Below are positions 1 through 7,719 of a stretch of DNA of 15,740 nucleotides, in pieces. Position numbers and translations under genes: made by a program. The stretch lies in contig CAYTAP010000103.1 of the NCBI GenBank assembly GCA_964435775.1, forward strand, positions 1 through 15,740, given 5' to 3'. Origin of the DNA: CAYTAP01 sp964435775. Its GTDB lineage: Bacteria > Planctomycetota > Phycisphaerae > Tepidisphaerales > Tepidisphaeraceae. Below the pieces are notes generated by a model. It was given only the letters and a program-made list of their open reading frames with translations, was not told the DNA's origin and ran no database searches. Within the stretch, counting starts at the first letter, position 1, and every line of letters begins with the position of its first letter.

Positions 1-473
1 TGCTCGATTCGATCACGCGATTGGCCCGGGCCTACAACACCGAAGTCCCCCACAGCGGCAAGATCCTGACCGGTGGCGTGGACGCCAACGCGCTGCAGAA
101 GCCCAAGCGATTCTTCGGCGCCGCCCGCGCGATCGAAAGCGGCGGCAGCCTGACGATTCTCGGCACGGCGCTCGTGGACACGGGATCGAAGATGGACGAA
201 GTGATCTTCGAGGAGTTCAAGGGCACCGGTAACGCCGAGTTGCACCTGGACCGGCGCCTGGTCGATCGCCGCACCTACCCGGCCATCGACATCAATGCCT
301 CGGGCACGCGCCGCGAGGAATTGCTGCTTGATCCGAAGGAACTGGAGCTCGTCTATCGCCTCCGTCGCGTCCTGAGCGACATGAACCCGGTCGAGGCGGT
401 TGAACTGCTCAAGGGCCGATTGGAAAAGGTGCCGAGCAACGCGCAGTTCCTGATGAGCATGAATCTGGATTGA
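1..473 (+). CDS. rho: Transcription termination factor Rho, C-terminal part (5' end outside window)
   Basis: Rho is a hexameric RNA-dependent ATPase that translocates on untranslated RNA and dislodges RNA polymerase. The frame is open from the first bases and reads LDSITRLARAYN, the Walker B region of Rho. It continues with the Q-loop segment SGKILTGGVDANALQKPKRF, then GGSLTILGTALVDTGSKMD, the R-loop KGTGNAELHLDR, and the C-terminal block YPAIDINASGTRREELLL. All are hallmark Rho segments in the right order. About 157 residues are present, so the N-terminal RNA-binding domain, Walker A and much of the ATPase domain lie upstream of the window. The TGA is at 471-473. An intrinsic terminator follows 33 bases later, so rho is probably the last gene of its transcript. 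The identification is very secure. Confidence 0.97.
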   Translation, partial: LDSITRLARAYNTEVPHSGKILTGGVDANALQKPKRFFGAARAIESGGSLTILGTALVDTGSKMDEVIFEEFKGTGNAELHLDRRLVDRRTYPAIDINASGTRREELLLDPKELELVYRLRRVLSDMNPVEAVELLKGRLEKVPSNAQFLMSMNLD

Positions 474-506
474 AGCGAATCCGAATGATTGCAATCCCAT
501 CAAATG

Positions 507-534
507 CCCCTGGCCCCGCGCCGGGGGTTTTTTT
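507..534 (+). terminator. Intrinsic terminator downstream of rho
   Basis: A GC-rich stem is followed by seven T residues. CCCC (507-510), one bulged T (511) and GGC (512-514) pair with GCC (520-522) and GGGG (523-526) around a 5-base loop. A further G and the T-run (528-534) follow. It lies 33 bases after the rho stop. The rest of the 474-753 gap shows no other clear feature. Confidence 0.85.
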
Positions 535-741
535 GTTGACGCCATGCCGATGGTCGATGCCGCCTTGCCGCCGGTCATTTCGTTGCCTACGGTATGGTCG
601 TGTTGGATTGGACTCAATGTTCCCAGGTGGAGCGATCGCTTTGGAAAGCCGACGGTGTGGTTTTTCACTGATGCTTGAGTACCGATCGGGACATTGCTTC
701 AGAACCATGAATATGAATGGAAGTCTGAAGGCGACGAGTAC

Positions 742-747
742 GGGAGG
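742..747 (+). promoter_or_regulatory. Ribosome binding site that fixes the cytochrome b start
   Basis: GGGAGG lies 6 bases before the ATG at 754. The frame is open further upstream, with an earlier ATG at 694, but that start has no purine-rich site. From 754 the protein begins MPRVLIWDWPVRLFHW, which matches the usual N-terminus of this cytochrome family. Confidence 0.75.
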
Positions 748-753
748 CCCATT

Positions 754-1599
754 ATGCCACGCGTATTGATCTGGGACTGGCCGGTTCGGTTGTTTCACTG
801 GATGTTGGTGGCAGGCGTTTTGACCGCATTCGGCCTGGCCAAATTGGCGCCAAAACATGGCACGTTGTTTCATTATCACGCGATGATCGGAATCCTGGTG
901 GGCGTGATGGTGGTGTTGCGCATCATCTGGGGCGTGGTGGGCACACGGCATGCGCGCTTCTCATCCTTTGCCCATGGTCCGCGCGCGGTCTTGCATTATT
1001 TCAGGGACATCGCCGCCGGTCGGTCGACGCGATATGTCGGCCACAATCCAGGCTCCAGTTGGATCATCTATTTGATGATGGCGTTGGTGCTGGGGGTCGT
1101 CGGTGCCGGTTTGCTGACGGCGGCGGGCTATCACGCCTTTGAGGACATTCACGAGACGCTGGTCTATGTGCTGCTGGCCACGGCCGGGGTGCATGTGCTG
1201 GGCGTGATCGTGCATACGATCCGGCACCGCGAAAACATCACGCTGTCGATGATCACCGGGCGCAAGGACACCGAGGCGGTCCACGCGATTGGCTCATCCC
1301 GACCCGCAGTTGGCATCGTGTTTGTGCTGTTGATGCTCTTTCTGGGGGGCAGCCTGTATCACGATTATGATGCCGCCACCCGGTCCACCCGTATTCCACT
1401 AATTGGAAAAGTCTTTCGGCTGGACAAGGCGCCCAAGCCCGGCAAAAACAAGGGAAATGTGGCGATATCGCAGGCACGTGTGGGCGCCTACGGCATTGAC
1501 GCGGCTTTCGTGCGGATGGGCGGCGAATTCCTTCCGTCAACCCCGCTTCCCCCCTTGTTTCCGGGGCGGGCGCTATCGCATACGATGCACGCCCTATGA
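754..1599 (+). CDS. b561-type membrane cytochrome b (cytochrome b/b6 domain protein)
   Basis: This is a 281-residue integral membrane protein of the prokaryotic cytochrome b561 / Ni-Fe hydrogenase b-subunit type, which carries haem b across the inner membrane and passes electrons between quinol and a partner. Visible signatures are the N-terminal DWPVRLFHW with H15, the second helix with H42 (HxxxG), the motif GHNPGSSW at about 96-103, and a fourth helix carrying H133 and H147. These four are the likely haem ligands. Unlike the roughly 180-200-residue short forms, it continues after the SMITGRK segment with a fifth hydrophobic stretch (about residues 185-200) and a basic tail that I do not recognise. 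Its stop overlaps the next gene's start as ATGA, which suggests translational coupling to the ABC ATPase. The redox partner is unknown. A role in reducing a transported substrate is inference. Confidence 0.85.
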   Translation: MPRVLIWDWPVRLFHWMLVAGVLTAFGLAKLAPKHGTLFHYHAMIGILVGVMVVLRIIWGVVGTRHARFSSFAHGPRAVLHYFRDIAAGRSTRYVGHNPGSSWIIYLMMALVLGVVGAGLLTAAGYHAFEDIHETLVYVLLATAGVHVLGVIVHTIRHRENITLSMITGRKDTEAVHAIGSSRPAVGIVFVLLMLFLGGSLYHDYDAATRSTRIPLIGKVFRLDKAPKPGKNKGNVAISQARVGAYGIDAAFVRMGGEFLPSTPLPPLFPGRALSHTMHAL

Positions 1600-2705
1600 C
1601 GGAAGTGCGCCTCGAGGATTTGGGCAAACGATTCGGGGAAACGCGGGCACTCGCGGAGATCGATCTGACGATCGCCGCGGGGGAGCTGTTTTTTCTGCTC
1701 GGGCCGAGCGGGTGCGGGAAGAGCACGCTCCTGCGGCTCATCGCGGGATTGCACGAGCCGAGCGAGGGGCGGATTCGGTTCAACGGGCGCGATGTGACCA
1801 ACCTTGGGACGGATCAGCGCAACGCGGTGATGTGTTTTCAGAGCTACGCGCTTTGGCCGCACATGAGCGTGCGGGAGAACGTGCGATTTGGGCTCGCGGT
1901 TCGCAAGGTGCCATCGGCCGATCAGCGGCGTCGGGTGGACGAGGTGCTGGCGATGGTTCGGATGGAAGAGCTGGCCGACCGCAAACCCAATCAGCTCTCC
2001 GGCGGACAGCAGCAGCGTGTCGCGCTGGCGCGGGCGATGGCGGTTCGCCCGGATTGCCTGCTGCTTGATGAACCGCTGAGCAATCTGGACGCCAAGTTGC
2101 GGCTGGAGATGCGCGTGGAAATCCGGCGGATTTGCAAGGAGGCCGGATTCACGACGATCTATGTCACACACGATCAAAAGGAAGCTCTCAGTGTGGCGGA
2201 TCGGATCGCGGTGTTGAAGGAAGGGCGGCTTGAGCAGGTCGGCACGCCGGCTGAGCTTTATCATCGACCGGCCAACAGCTTCGTCGCGGAATTCATCGGG
2301 CAAACCAACCTCTGGCGGGGAACAATCGTCGGACAAGCCAGTGGATTGACCCACATCCGCACAGGTGTGGGTGAGATCATCGCGCAATCGCCCGCCGAGG
2401 AGTCGGCCAAAGTCCCGGTCGGCGGTGAAGTGGTCGTGAGTGTTCGGCCGGAACAGATCAGAATTGCGGTGGATGGTAAGTCGGCGGTCGGTAGCGGGCA
2501 GTCGGCAGTGGGGGGGGAGACGAGGGCCGCAAACCGATTGACGGGGAAAGTGGTGGAGAGCACGTTCCTCGGTGAAGCCAGTGAGCATGTGCTCGACGTG
2601 AACGGGCAAAGGGTCCGCATCGTGCGGACGCCGCCGATCTTTAGTCCGCCGACGGGCATGGCCATTGAGTTTGATGCGGATGATGTGGTGGTTTTGCAGC
2701 GATGA
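1596..2705 (+). CDS. ABC transporter ATP-binding protein with TOBE domain (Fe3+/spermidine/sulfate-type)
   Basis: This 369-residue ATPase drives import from the cytoplasmic face of an ABC transporter. All nucleotide-binding motifs are intact: Walker A GPSGCGKST (36-44), Q-loop Q82 in FQSYALWPHM, signature LSGGQ (134-138), Walker B LLLDEP (155-160, catalytic E159), D-loop SNLD, and H192. The segment GRLEQVGTPAELYHRPANSF is typical of the CysA/PotA/FbpC/UgpC group. Residues from about 230 form a TOBE-like regulatory domain. A repetitive Gly/Ser/Ala insert lies at about 293-309, coded by a GTCGGC-rich stretch that ends in a run of eight G (2510-2517). The start codon overlaps the cytochrome b stop, and the stop overlaps the next start. 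The neighbouring binding protein suggests a metal or small organic anion as substrate, but the ATPase alone does not show which. No permease gene is adjacent. Confidence 0.93.
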   Translation: MTEVRLEDLGKRFGETRALAEIDLTIAAGELFFLLGPSGCGKSTLLRLIAGLHEPSEGRIRFNGRDVTNLGTDQRNAVMCFQSYALWPHMSVRENVRFGLAVRKVPSADQRRRVDEVLAMVRMEELADRKPNQLSGGQQQRVALARAMAVRPDCLLLDEPLSNLDAKLRLEMRVEIRRICKEAGFTTIYVTHDQKEALSVADRIAVLKEGRLEQVGTPAELYHRPANSFVAEFIGQTNLWRGTIVGQASGLTHIRTGVGEIIAQSPAEESAKVPVGGEVVVSVRPEQIRIAVDGKSAVGSGQSAVGGETRAANRLTGKVVESTFLGEASEHVLDVNGQRVRIVRTPPIFSPPTGMAIEFDADDVVVLQR

Positions 2706-4132
2706 TGGATGGTGTCATGCGCCGATACGGATGGATCATCCTTTTTCTTGTGGTGCTGGTGACGCCGGGCATCCTGCGCTGGTGGGTGGGCAAGGCGCCG
2801 GCGGCGCCGCGGGGGGAATTGCAACTGGTCATCATCAGCGCGCACAACGAGGGGATTCGCCGCGAGTTCGGCGATGCTTTTTCACGCTGGCATCAGGAGA
2901 AATACGGCTCGCCGGTGTATGTGGATTACCGCAGCTACGGCGGCGCGAGTGAAATCGTCAAGTTTTTTCAGGCGAGCAAAAGCGTTTACGAAACCCAGGG
3001 AACGTACAAGATCGATCTGGTGTGGGGCGGCGGCGATTATCTCTTTGAAACCCAGTTGAAACGCCCAGGCTTTCTGCAGGGCGTGCGACTCGATCCGGCG
3101 ATCATGCGGCAAGCGTTCCCCAAACCGGAACTGGGGGGCGTCGCCCTCTACGATCGCGCTGATCCACCGCAGTGGTTCGGCACGGCGCTGGCGAGTTTCG
3201 GGATCGTTTACAACAAGGACATCGTGCGCTACTTGGGCGTGAACGAGCCCAAAACATGGAGCGATCTGGCCGACCCGCGCTGGCGGGGCTGGATCGCGCT
3301 GGCCGACCCCACGCGAAGCGCTTCGGCGCGGATGGCGTTCATGATCATTATCGAACGCGCGATGGCGGATGCGTCGGTGCGAGGCGGGAGCGAGGACCAA
3401 GGCTGGGCGCGCGGAATGGGGATGGTGCGCCTCATCGCATCCAATGCCCGGCTTTTCGCCGACAGCTCGGAGCTGGTGCCTTCGCTGGTCAGCAGCGGCG
3501 ACTGCGGCGCGGGAATGGCGATTGATTTTTATGGCCGCAGCCAGGTCGATGCGGTGGGGGATGCGCGGATGGGATATGTCGAGCCGGCCGGGGCGACGGC
3601 GATCAACCCGGACCCGATCGCGCTGGTGCAAGGCGCGCCCCACAAAGAGCTGGCGATCCAGTTTATGGATTTTGTCCTGAGCGAAACCGGGCAACGCCTC
3701 TGGAACACCCGCGCCGGCGCGCCCGGTGGGCCGGTATCAACCTCCCTGCGACGACTCCCCATTGCGCCGGCGATCTATGCTCATCCCGAAAACATGACCG
3801 ATCCCGTGAATCCGTACAAAACCAGTGGCGGGTTCAACAAAAGCGACGCCCGCGAACGAACCTTCGGCATGCTGGGTGAGTGGGTTCAGCTCAGTTGCAT
3901 GGACTTGCTCGATGAGTTGCGGGAAACGCGTAAAGCCATTCTCGCATCGCCGCGCGCGGCGGAGCTAGAGGCGAAGCTTGCCGTGTTTCCATTCGATCAG
4001 AAAGAAGCCTTGCGAAGAGCCGCGGTTTGGAAAGAAAGCTCTCCGGCCGAGCGTTTGGTGCTTGAGCGCCAGTGGACCGACGCATTTCGTCTGGAATATC
4101 ACAACTTGCAGGCCGAGGCCCGGCGAAAATAG
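2702..4132 (+). CDS. Membrane-anchored extracellular solute-binding protein (family 1 / Fe3+-type)
   Basis: This 476-residue protein has a short basic N-terminus and a hydrophobic helix (about residues 10-27) with no clear lipobox, so it is probably an uncleaved anchor. The binding-protein fold follows: LQLVIISAHNEGIRREFGDAF, then KIDLVWGGG, then GIVYNKDI and TWSDLADPRWRGWIALADPT, which resemble the AfuA/FbpA/PotD-like group. GMAIDFYGRSQ occupies the place where ferric-binding proteins often carry paired tyrosines; only one Tyr is present, so iron as ligand is uncertain. After the usual end at about residue 365 there is a helical, charged extension of about 110 residues that I do not recognise. 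The start at 2702 overlaps the ATPase stop; a second ATG is at 2705 and a third at 2717. It ends 6 bases before a convergent gene. Confidence 0.85.
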   Translation: MMDGVMRRYGWIILFLVVLVTPGILRWWVGKAPAAPRGELQLVIISAHNEGIRREFGDAFSRWHQEKYGSPVYVDYRSYGGASEIVKFFQASKSVYETQGTYKIDLVWGGGDYLFETQLKRPGFLQGVRLDPAIMRQAFPKPELGGVALYDRADPPQWFGTALASFGIVYNKDIVRYLGVNEPKTWSDLADPRWRGWIALADPTRSASARMAFMIIIERAMADASVRGGSEDQGWARGMGMVRLIASNARLFADSSELVPSLVSSGDCGAGMAIDFYGRSQVDAVGDARMGYVEPAGATAINPDPIALVQGAPHKELAIQFMDFVLSETGQRLWNTRAGAPGGPVSTSLRRLPIAPAIYAHPENMTDPVNPYKTSGGFNKSDARERTFGMLGEWVQLSCMDLLDELRETRKAILASPRAAELEAKLAVFPFDQKEALRRAAVWKESSPAERLVLERQWTDAFRLEYHNLQAEARRK

Positions 4133-4138
4133 GGATGA

Positions 4139-4975
4139 CTAGCGCGGCCTGACGGTAAAGTTCAGCATCTGAATCGGCGCGGCCGCGTACAGGTCTTGAA
4201 ACTCAACGTCGTTGCCATAGCAGTGCATGAGCACCCGTCGAAACGGTATCCGACACGAGATCGTTGCAACATCAAATGGCCAGGGGTCAACCAGCAAATC
4301 ATCGCCACGGAGCGTCAGGTGCAAGGGCACCGGGATGGAGCCGACCTTTTGTGGGATACCGACTGATTTTCGCACCGGTGGCGCGGTGCAACAGACCGCC
4401 AACGAAAGCTGGTCCATCGCCTGAAGCAGATGGAAGTTGCGGGCCAACTCCAGTTCCCGCGAATCGGATGATTCCTCGGCCAGCCCGAAGCGTAGCGGCA
4501 GGTCGGTCGCCATCCCAAGCCGATGGCGAAGCGATTCCTGCAATTCAATTTGCGCATGCTGAAACTTGTTGATGGCAAACACCTGCTGGGGCGAATGGCG
4601 ATGAGCGGGCGGTTGTCCGTCGGATGCAGGCTGGCTGCCGAGCCGCGACAGCGCCAAAACGTGCAGGCTGACGAGAAGCCCGGCGTATGAGTCGGCGGAT
4701 GCCGCGCGCTCAGCCGACTCTGACCAGACCTTCACCGCAATCTCCGGCGGCGTCTGAAACACGTGTAGGGGTTGTCCGTCCGGGCTAAGCGTCGGCTTGT
4801 CGTCATGCAGCGGCCAGCCGCAGTCATGAAGCTCAATCCCCCGTAGCGTTGGTTCGAGCGGCGTCGGAAGGGCAAATTGATGGTTGCCAAAATGTCGCGC
4901 CAAATGGCCGGACAGACGCGCATGATCGTGCTGGGTGATGAGGTCAAAAGCGTTATGGGCATCACGTCGAATCAT
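4139..4975 (-). CDS. DUF3891 family protein, function unknown
   Basis: This 278-residue soluble protein has no signal peptide or membrane helix. It begins MIRRDAHNAFDLITQHDHAR, the usual opening of the DUF3891 family, followed by LSGHLARHFG and a conserved-looking IELHDCGWPLHDD block (about 48-59) with a His-Asp pair. A later block has PLRFGLAEE, LLQAMDQLSLAVCC and DPWPFD. I chose the ATG at 4975 because it gives the family-like MIRR start; the frame also extends to a TTG at 5008. No good ribosome site is visible before either. The family has no established activity. The HD pair and helical character recall metal-binding hydrolase folds, but that is speculation. It converges on the solute-binding protein gene with a gap of only 6 bases and no visible terminator. 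Confidence 0.8.
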   Translation of the reverse strand: MIRRDAHNAFDLITQHDHARLSGHLARHFGNHQFALPTPLEPTLRGIELHDCGWPLHDDKPTLSPDGQPLHVFQTPPEIAVKVWSESAERAASADSYAGLLVSLHVLALSRLGSQPASDGQPPAHRHSPQQVFAINKFQHAQIELQESLRHRLGMATDLPLRFGLAEESSDSRELELARNFHLLQAMDQLSLAVCCTAPPVRKSVGIPQKVGSIPVPLHLTLRGDDLLVDPWPFDVATISCRIPFRRVLMHCYGNDVEFQDLYAAAPIQMLNFTVRPR

Positions 4976-5231
4976 GGGCTTTGGGGCGTGAACTTTCGGG
5001 CAATTCAAGCCGTATTACTGGATGCGGGATGGTGGCGACCCGCAGCGATTGTACCGCTTGCATCCCAAAATTGCCGCTGGTGATGTTGTACAATCGGATG
5101 CGGCCGGGTATTGTGGACGACCCCACTCTCCGAAGTGAGATCGCGCCGTCGGACGGTTTTGGGAACTATTGATCCCCAACAGAATGTGTGGATGAGGCCG
5201 ACGCCGCGCGGCCGGAGACCTTTAATTAACC

Positions 5232-5237
5232 TATAAT
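5232..5237 (+). promoter_or_regulatory. Perfect TATAAT -10 box directly before typA
   Basis: TATAAT sits 3 bases before the typA ATG (5241), in an AT-rich patch (from about 5221) within otherwise GC-rich DNA. A start point 6-8 bases downstream would fall at or just after the ATG, giving a leaderless mRNA. No Shine-Dalgarno-like sequence precedes the ATG, which fits. No convincing -35 hexamer is visible at 16-18 bases. Confidence 0.4.
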
Positions 5238-5240
5238 CCC

Positions 5241-7094
5241 ATGAATAAAGTGCGAAACGACATCCGAAATGTGGCCATTATCGCTCACGTCGATCACGGC
5301 AAGACGACGCTCGTGGACGCTTTGCTCCGTCAAAGCGGCAACTTCCGCGAAAGCCAGGTGCGCCAGGACACCCTGCTCGATTCCAACCCACTCGAACGCG
5401 AACGCGGCATCACCATCTTGTCGAAGAACTGCGCCATCACGCACAAAGCCGCCGATGGCTCGGACGTCAAGATCAACCTGATCGACACCCCCGGCCACGC
5501 GGATTTCGGTGGCGAGGTCGAACGTGTCCTGGGGATGGCCGACGGGTGTTTCCTGCTCGTCGATGCGGCCGAGGGGCCGATGCCGCAGACGCGCTTCGTC
5601 CTTAAAAAGGCGTTTCAGCATCAACTTCGCCCGATCGTCATCATCAATAAGATCGACCGCCCCGATGCCCGCGCCGATGAGGTGCTCAACGCGGTGTTCG
5701 ACTTGTTTGTGGAGCTGGGCGCGGACAACGAGGCCCTCGATTTCCCGGTACTCTATGCCAGCGGTCGGGCGGGGACCGCTTCGTGGAGTCTGGAACACAA
5801 GGGGACCGACATCCAGCCGGTGTTCGAGGCGCTGCTCAAGCACGTGCCGGCGCCACATGGCGATTCGGAACAGCCGCTGCAAATGCAGATCACGACCATT
5901 CAATACAATGAATATGTCGGCCGAATCGGCGTGGGGCGCATCTACAACGGAACGATCAAGACCGGCCAGCAGGTGAAAGTCATCAGTCGAACGGGGGAGG
6001 AGGTCACCAGCAAGGTCGCCCAGGTGCAGGTGTTTGACGGACTGGGTCGCAAGGATGTCGAGGAGGCGAGCGCCGGCGACATCGTGGCGTTGGTTGGTCT
6101 GGAGACCATCGACATTTCCGACAGCATCTGCGATCCGCTCAACCCCCGCCCGATGGAGGCGCAGGAGATCGAACCGCCCACGCTGAGCATGATGTTCACG
6201 GTGAATGATTCGCCGTTCGTCGGCAAGGAAGGCAAATACGTGACGACGCGCAATCTCCGCGAGCGGTTGAAGCGTGAACTGGAATCCAACGTGGCGCTAA
6301 AGGTGGAGGAGAGCGGGGACAAGGGCACGTTCCTGGTTTCCGGTCGCGGGCTGCTGCATTTGGGCATCCTGATTGAGAACATGCGCCGTGAAGGGTATGA
6401 AATGTCCATCGGCAAACCGCACGTCATCTATCGCAAGGACGCGGAGGGGAAACTGCAGGAGCCTATCGAGTATCTCGTGGTGGATGTGCCGGAGCGATGC
6501 GTTGGATCGGTGATGGAACTGGTGGGCAACCGCCGGGGGGAACTGGTGCGCATGGACAACCGCCAGGGGCAGGTGCATCTGGAGTTCACCATTCCCGCGC
6601 GGGGGCTCATCGGTCTGAGGACGCGGATGTTGACGGCGACGCAGGGGGAAGCGGTCATGCACCACAATTTCCACGAATATGCGGCCAACCGCGGAGATAT
6701 CCCGTCGCGGGTGAACGGCGTCATGGTGCAAAATGAAGGCGGCAGCGCCAACAACTACGCGCTCAACCCGCTCCAGGACCGCGGCGTGATGTTCGTGGAG
6801 CACAATGATCCGGTGTACGAGGGTCAGATCGTCGGGGAGCATTGCCGACCCAGCGACGTGACGGTGAATTGCACGCGGCTGAAAAAAATGAGCAACATGC
6901 GGACGACCAGCCGGGATGAGAACATCATCCTCAAGCCATCGCGGAAGATGACGCTCGAGCAGGCGCTGGAATATATCGAGGATGACGAGCGGGTGGAGGT
7001 GACCCCCGCGAGCATCCGCCTCCGCAAGCAGGCGCTGACCGAAAATGAGCGGAAAAAGGCGGGCCGCAAGACGATCGAACCCGTTGAAGCGTGA
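5241..7094 (+). CDS. typA: Ribosome-associated translational GTPase TypA/BipA
   Basis: TypA/BipA is an EF-G-like GTPase that binds 70S ribosomes and assists large-subunit assembly and growth under stress. The 617-residue length fits the family (about 600-615). The start is fixed by the typical opening RNDIRNVAIIAHVDHGKTTL. GTPase motifs are complete: G1 AHVDHGKTT (15-23), G2 ERGIT (54-58), G3 DTPGH (82-86), G4 NKID (136-139) and a G5-like ASGRAG (173-178). EF-Tu-like domain 2, EF-G-like domains and the BipA-specific C-terminal block are recognisable, including RGLIGLRTRMLTATQGEAVM, NRGDIPSRVNGVMV and KKMSNMRTTSRDENIILKPS. The gene is divergent from the DUF3891 gene and convergent with the transposase gene, with a REP hairpin 47 bases after its stop. 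The ATG may be translated from a leaderless mRNA. Confidence 0.97.
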   Translation: MNKVRNDIRNVAIIAHVDHGKTTLVDALLRQSGNFRESQVRQDTLLDSNPLERERGITILSKNCAITHKAADGSDVKINLIDTPGHADFGGEVERVLGMADGCFLLVDAAEGPMPQTRFVLKKAFQHQLRPIVIINKIDRPDARADEVLNAVFDLFVELGADNEALDFPVLYASGRAGTASWSLEHKGTDIQPVFEALLKHVPAPHGDSEQPLQMQITTIQYNEYVGRIGVGRIYNGTIKTGQQVKVISRTGEEVTSKVAQVQVFDGLGRKDVEEASAGDIVALVGLETIDISDSICDPLNPRPMEAQEIEPPTLSMMFTVNDSPFVGKEGKYVTTRNLRERLKRELESNVALKVEESGDKGTFLVSGRGLLHLGILIENMRREGYEMSIGKPHVIYRKDAEGKLQEPIEYLVVDVPERCVGSVMELVGNRRGELVRMDNRQGQVHLEFTIPARGLIGLRTRMLTATQGEAVMHHNFHEYAANRGDIPSRVNGVMVQNEGGSANNYALNPLQDRGVMFVEHNDPVYEGQIVGEHCRPSDVTVNCTRLKKMSNMRTTSRDENIILKPSRKMTLEQALEYIEDDERVEVTPASIRLRKQALTENERKKAGRKTIEPVEA

Positions 7095-7141
7095 CACTCC
7101 GCAGCCTGTTGGGCAGTACGACCTTGGCCACGGGCCGAGCC

Positions 7142-7205
7142 ACGAGCCGGAAGCGTAAGCGACGGGCGCATTGCATTATGTCCGTCGCTTACGCTTCCGG
7201 CTCGT
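7142..7205. repeat. REP family A inverted pair (24-bp perfect arms, 16-base loop)
   Basis: Positions 7142-7165 and 7182-7205 are exact reverse complements over 24 bases, with core GAGCCGGAAGCGTAAGCGAC, separated by 16 bases. It resembles a BIME, a paired REP unit. It lies between the convergent typA and transposase genes. There is no T-run, so it is not a standard terminator, but such a stable stem could block readthrough or protect mRNA ends. The right arm also codes the last residues and the stop of the transposase. Confidence 0.9.
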
Positions 7206-7719
7206 TACCGTGTGACTTGTTCCGCGAATCGTACACAGACATCGGCTCGCCTTGCCCGTCAACCACATACGAAACCGCGGCTTCGAGTGATTTCGCATCG
7301 TTCAGGTATCGCGTGCTGCCATGTTGAGTCCAGCGATCCTGGTCGGCATCTTCCCCGAACACTTCACGCAATCGACGGCTGGACCATGCCTTCAGGTCGG
7401 CCATTACCTTCTCCGGCGATTGCGAGGCGGCCAGGACCACATGCACATGCGTCATGCGAACGTGTGCGGCATGGAGAACCCACGAGCGGTGGGCGCAGAC
7501 TTCGACGATGGTTCGGAGCACCACACCGCGGCGCGGTTCGTCAAGTGAATAGAGCGCCTGCCGCAGTGCATTGCGGCGCCGATTCTCCATTTGACGGTCG
7601 GGCGGAAGCAGCGGTGTGCCATGGACATTGTGACGCCGATCCACCGAACCGTGGTCACGCCCATGCAGCCACGTTCCATAGGTGGAATAGGTGATGAAAT
7701 AAGCGAGCGGCGGGCCCAT
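7189..7719 (-). CDS. REP-associated tyrosine transposase (RAYT, Y1/IS200-like)
   Basis: This 176-residue protein belongs to the single-strand Y1 transposase group. It opens with MGPPLAYFITYSTYGTWLHG, the typical RAYT start. H91 and H93 (THVHVVLAA) form the metal-binding HUH-like pair, and Y151 in AAVSYVVDGQGEP is the expected nucleophile. Length is normal and all catalytic residues are present, so it may be active. An AGGTG lies just upstream of the ATG (7722-7726 on the + strand), supporting the start at 7719. Its final residues NEPEA and the TAA (7189-7191) are coded by a REP arm. It is convergent with typA, and REP copies lie on both sides. Family members are established as acting on REP/BIME hairpins as single-stranded DNA; that this one acts on family A repeats is inference from proximity. 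Confidence 0.9.
   Translation of the reverse strand: MGPPLAYFITYSTYGTWLHGRDHGSVDRRHNVHGTPLLPPDRQMENRRRNALRQALYSLDEPRRGVVLRTIVEVCAHRSWVLHAAHVRMTHVHVVLAASQSPEKVMADLKAWSSRRLREVFGEDADQDRWTQHGSTRYLNDAKSLEAAVSYVVDGQGEPMSVYDSRNKSHGNEPEA

Noticed and set aside
1538..1572. C-run/G-run stem near the end of the cytochrome b gene as a possible terminator
   Set aside because: The stem needs a 3-base bulge, has no T-run, and the next gene is translationally coupled immediately downstream.
1488..2609. Long - strand open frame opposite the ABC ATPase
   Set aside because: It is the antisense of a clearly conserved ATPase and has no recognisable domain; such shadows are common in GC-rich genes.
2613..2629. 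GTCCGCA/TGCGGAC hairpin resembling the REP family B core, inside the ATPase gene
   Set aside because: It codes a normal TOBE segment (RVRIVRTPP), lacks the GTAG mark and the flanking repeat bases, and is short enough for chance in GC-rich DNA.
5058..5094. TTGCAT and TACAAT upstream of typA as a promoter
   Set aside because: Spacing is 25 bases, far outside the usual range, and the site is about 150 bases from the gene.
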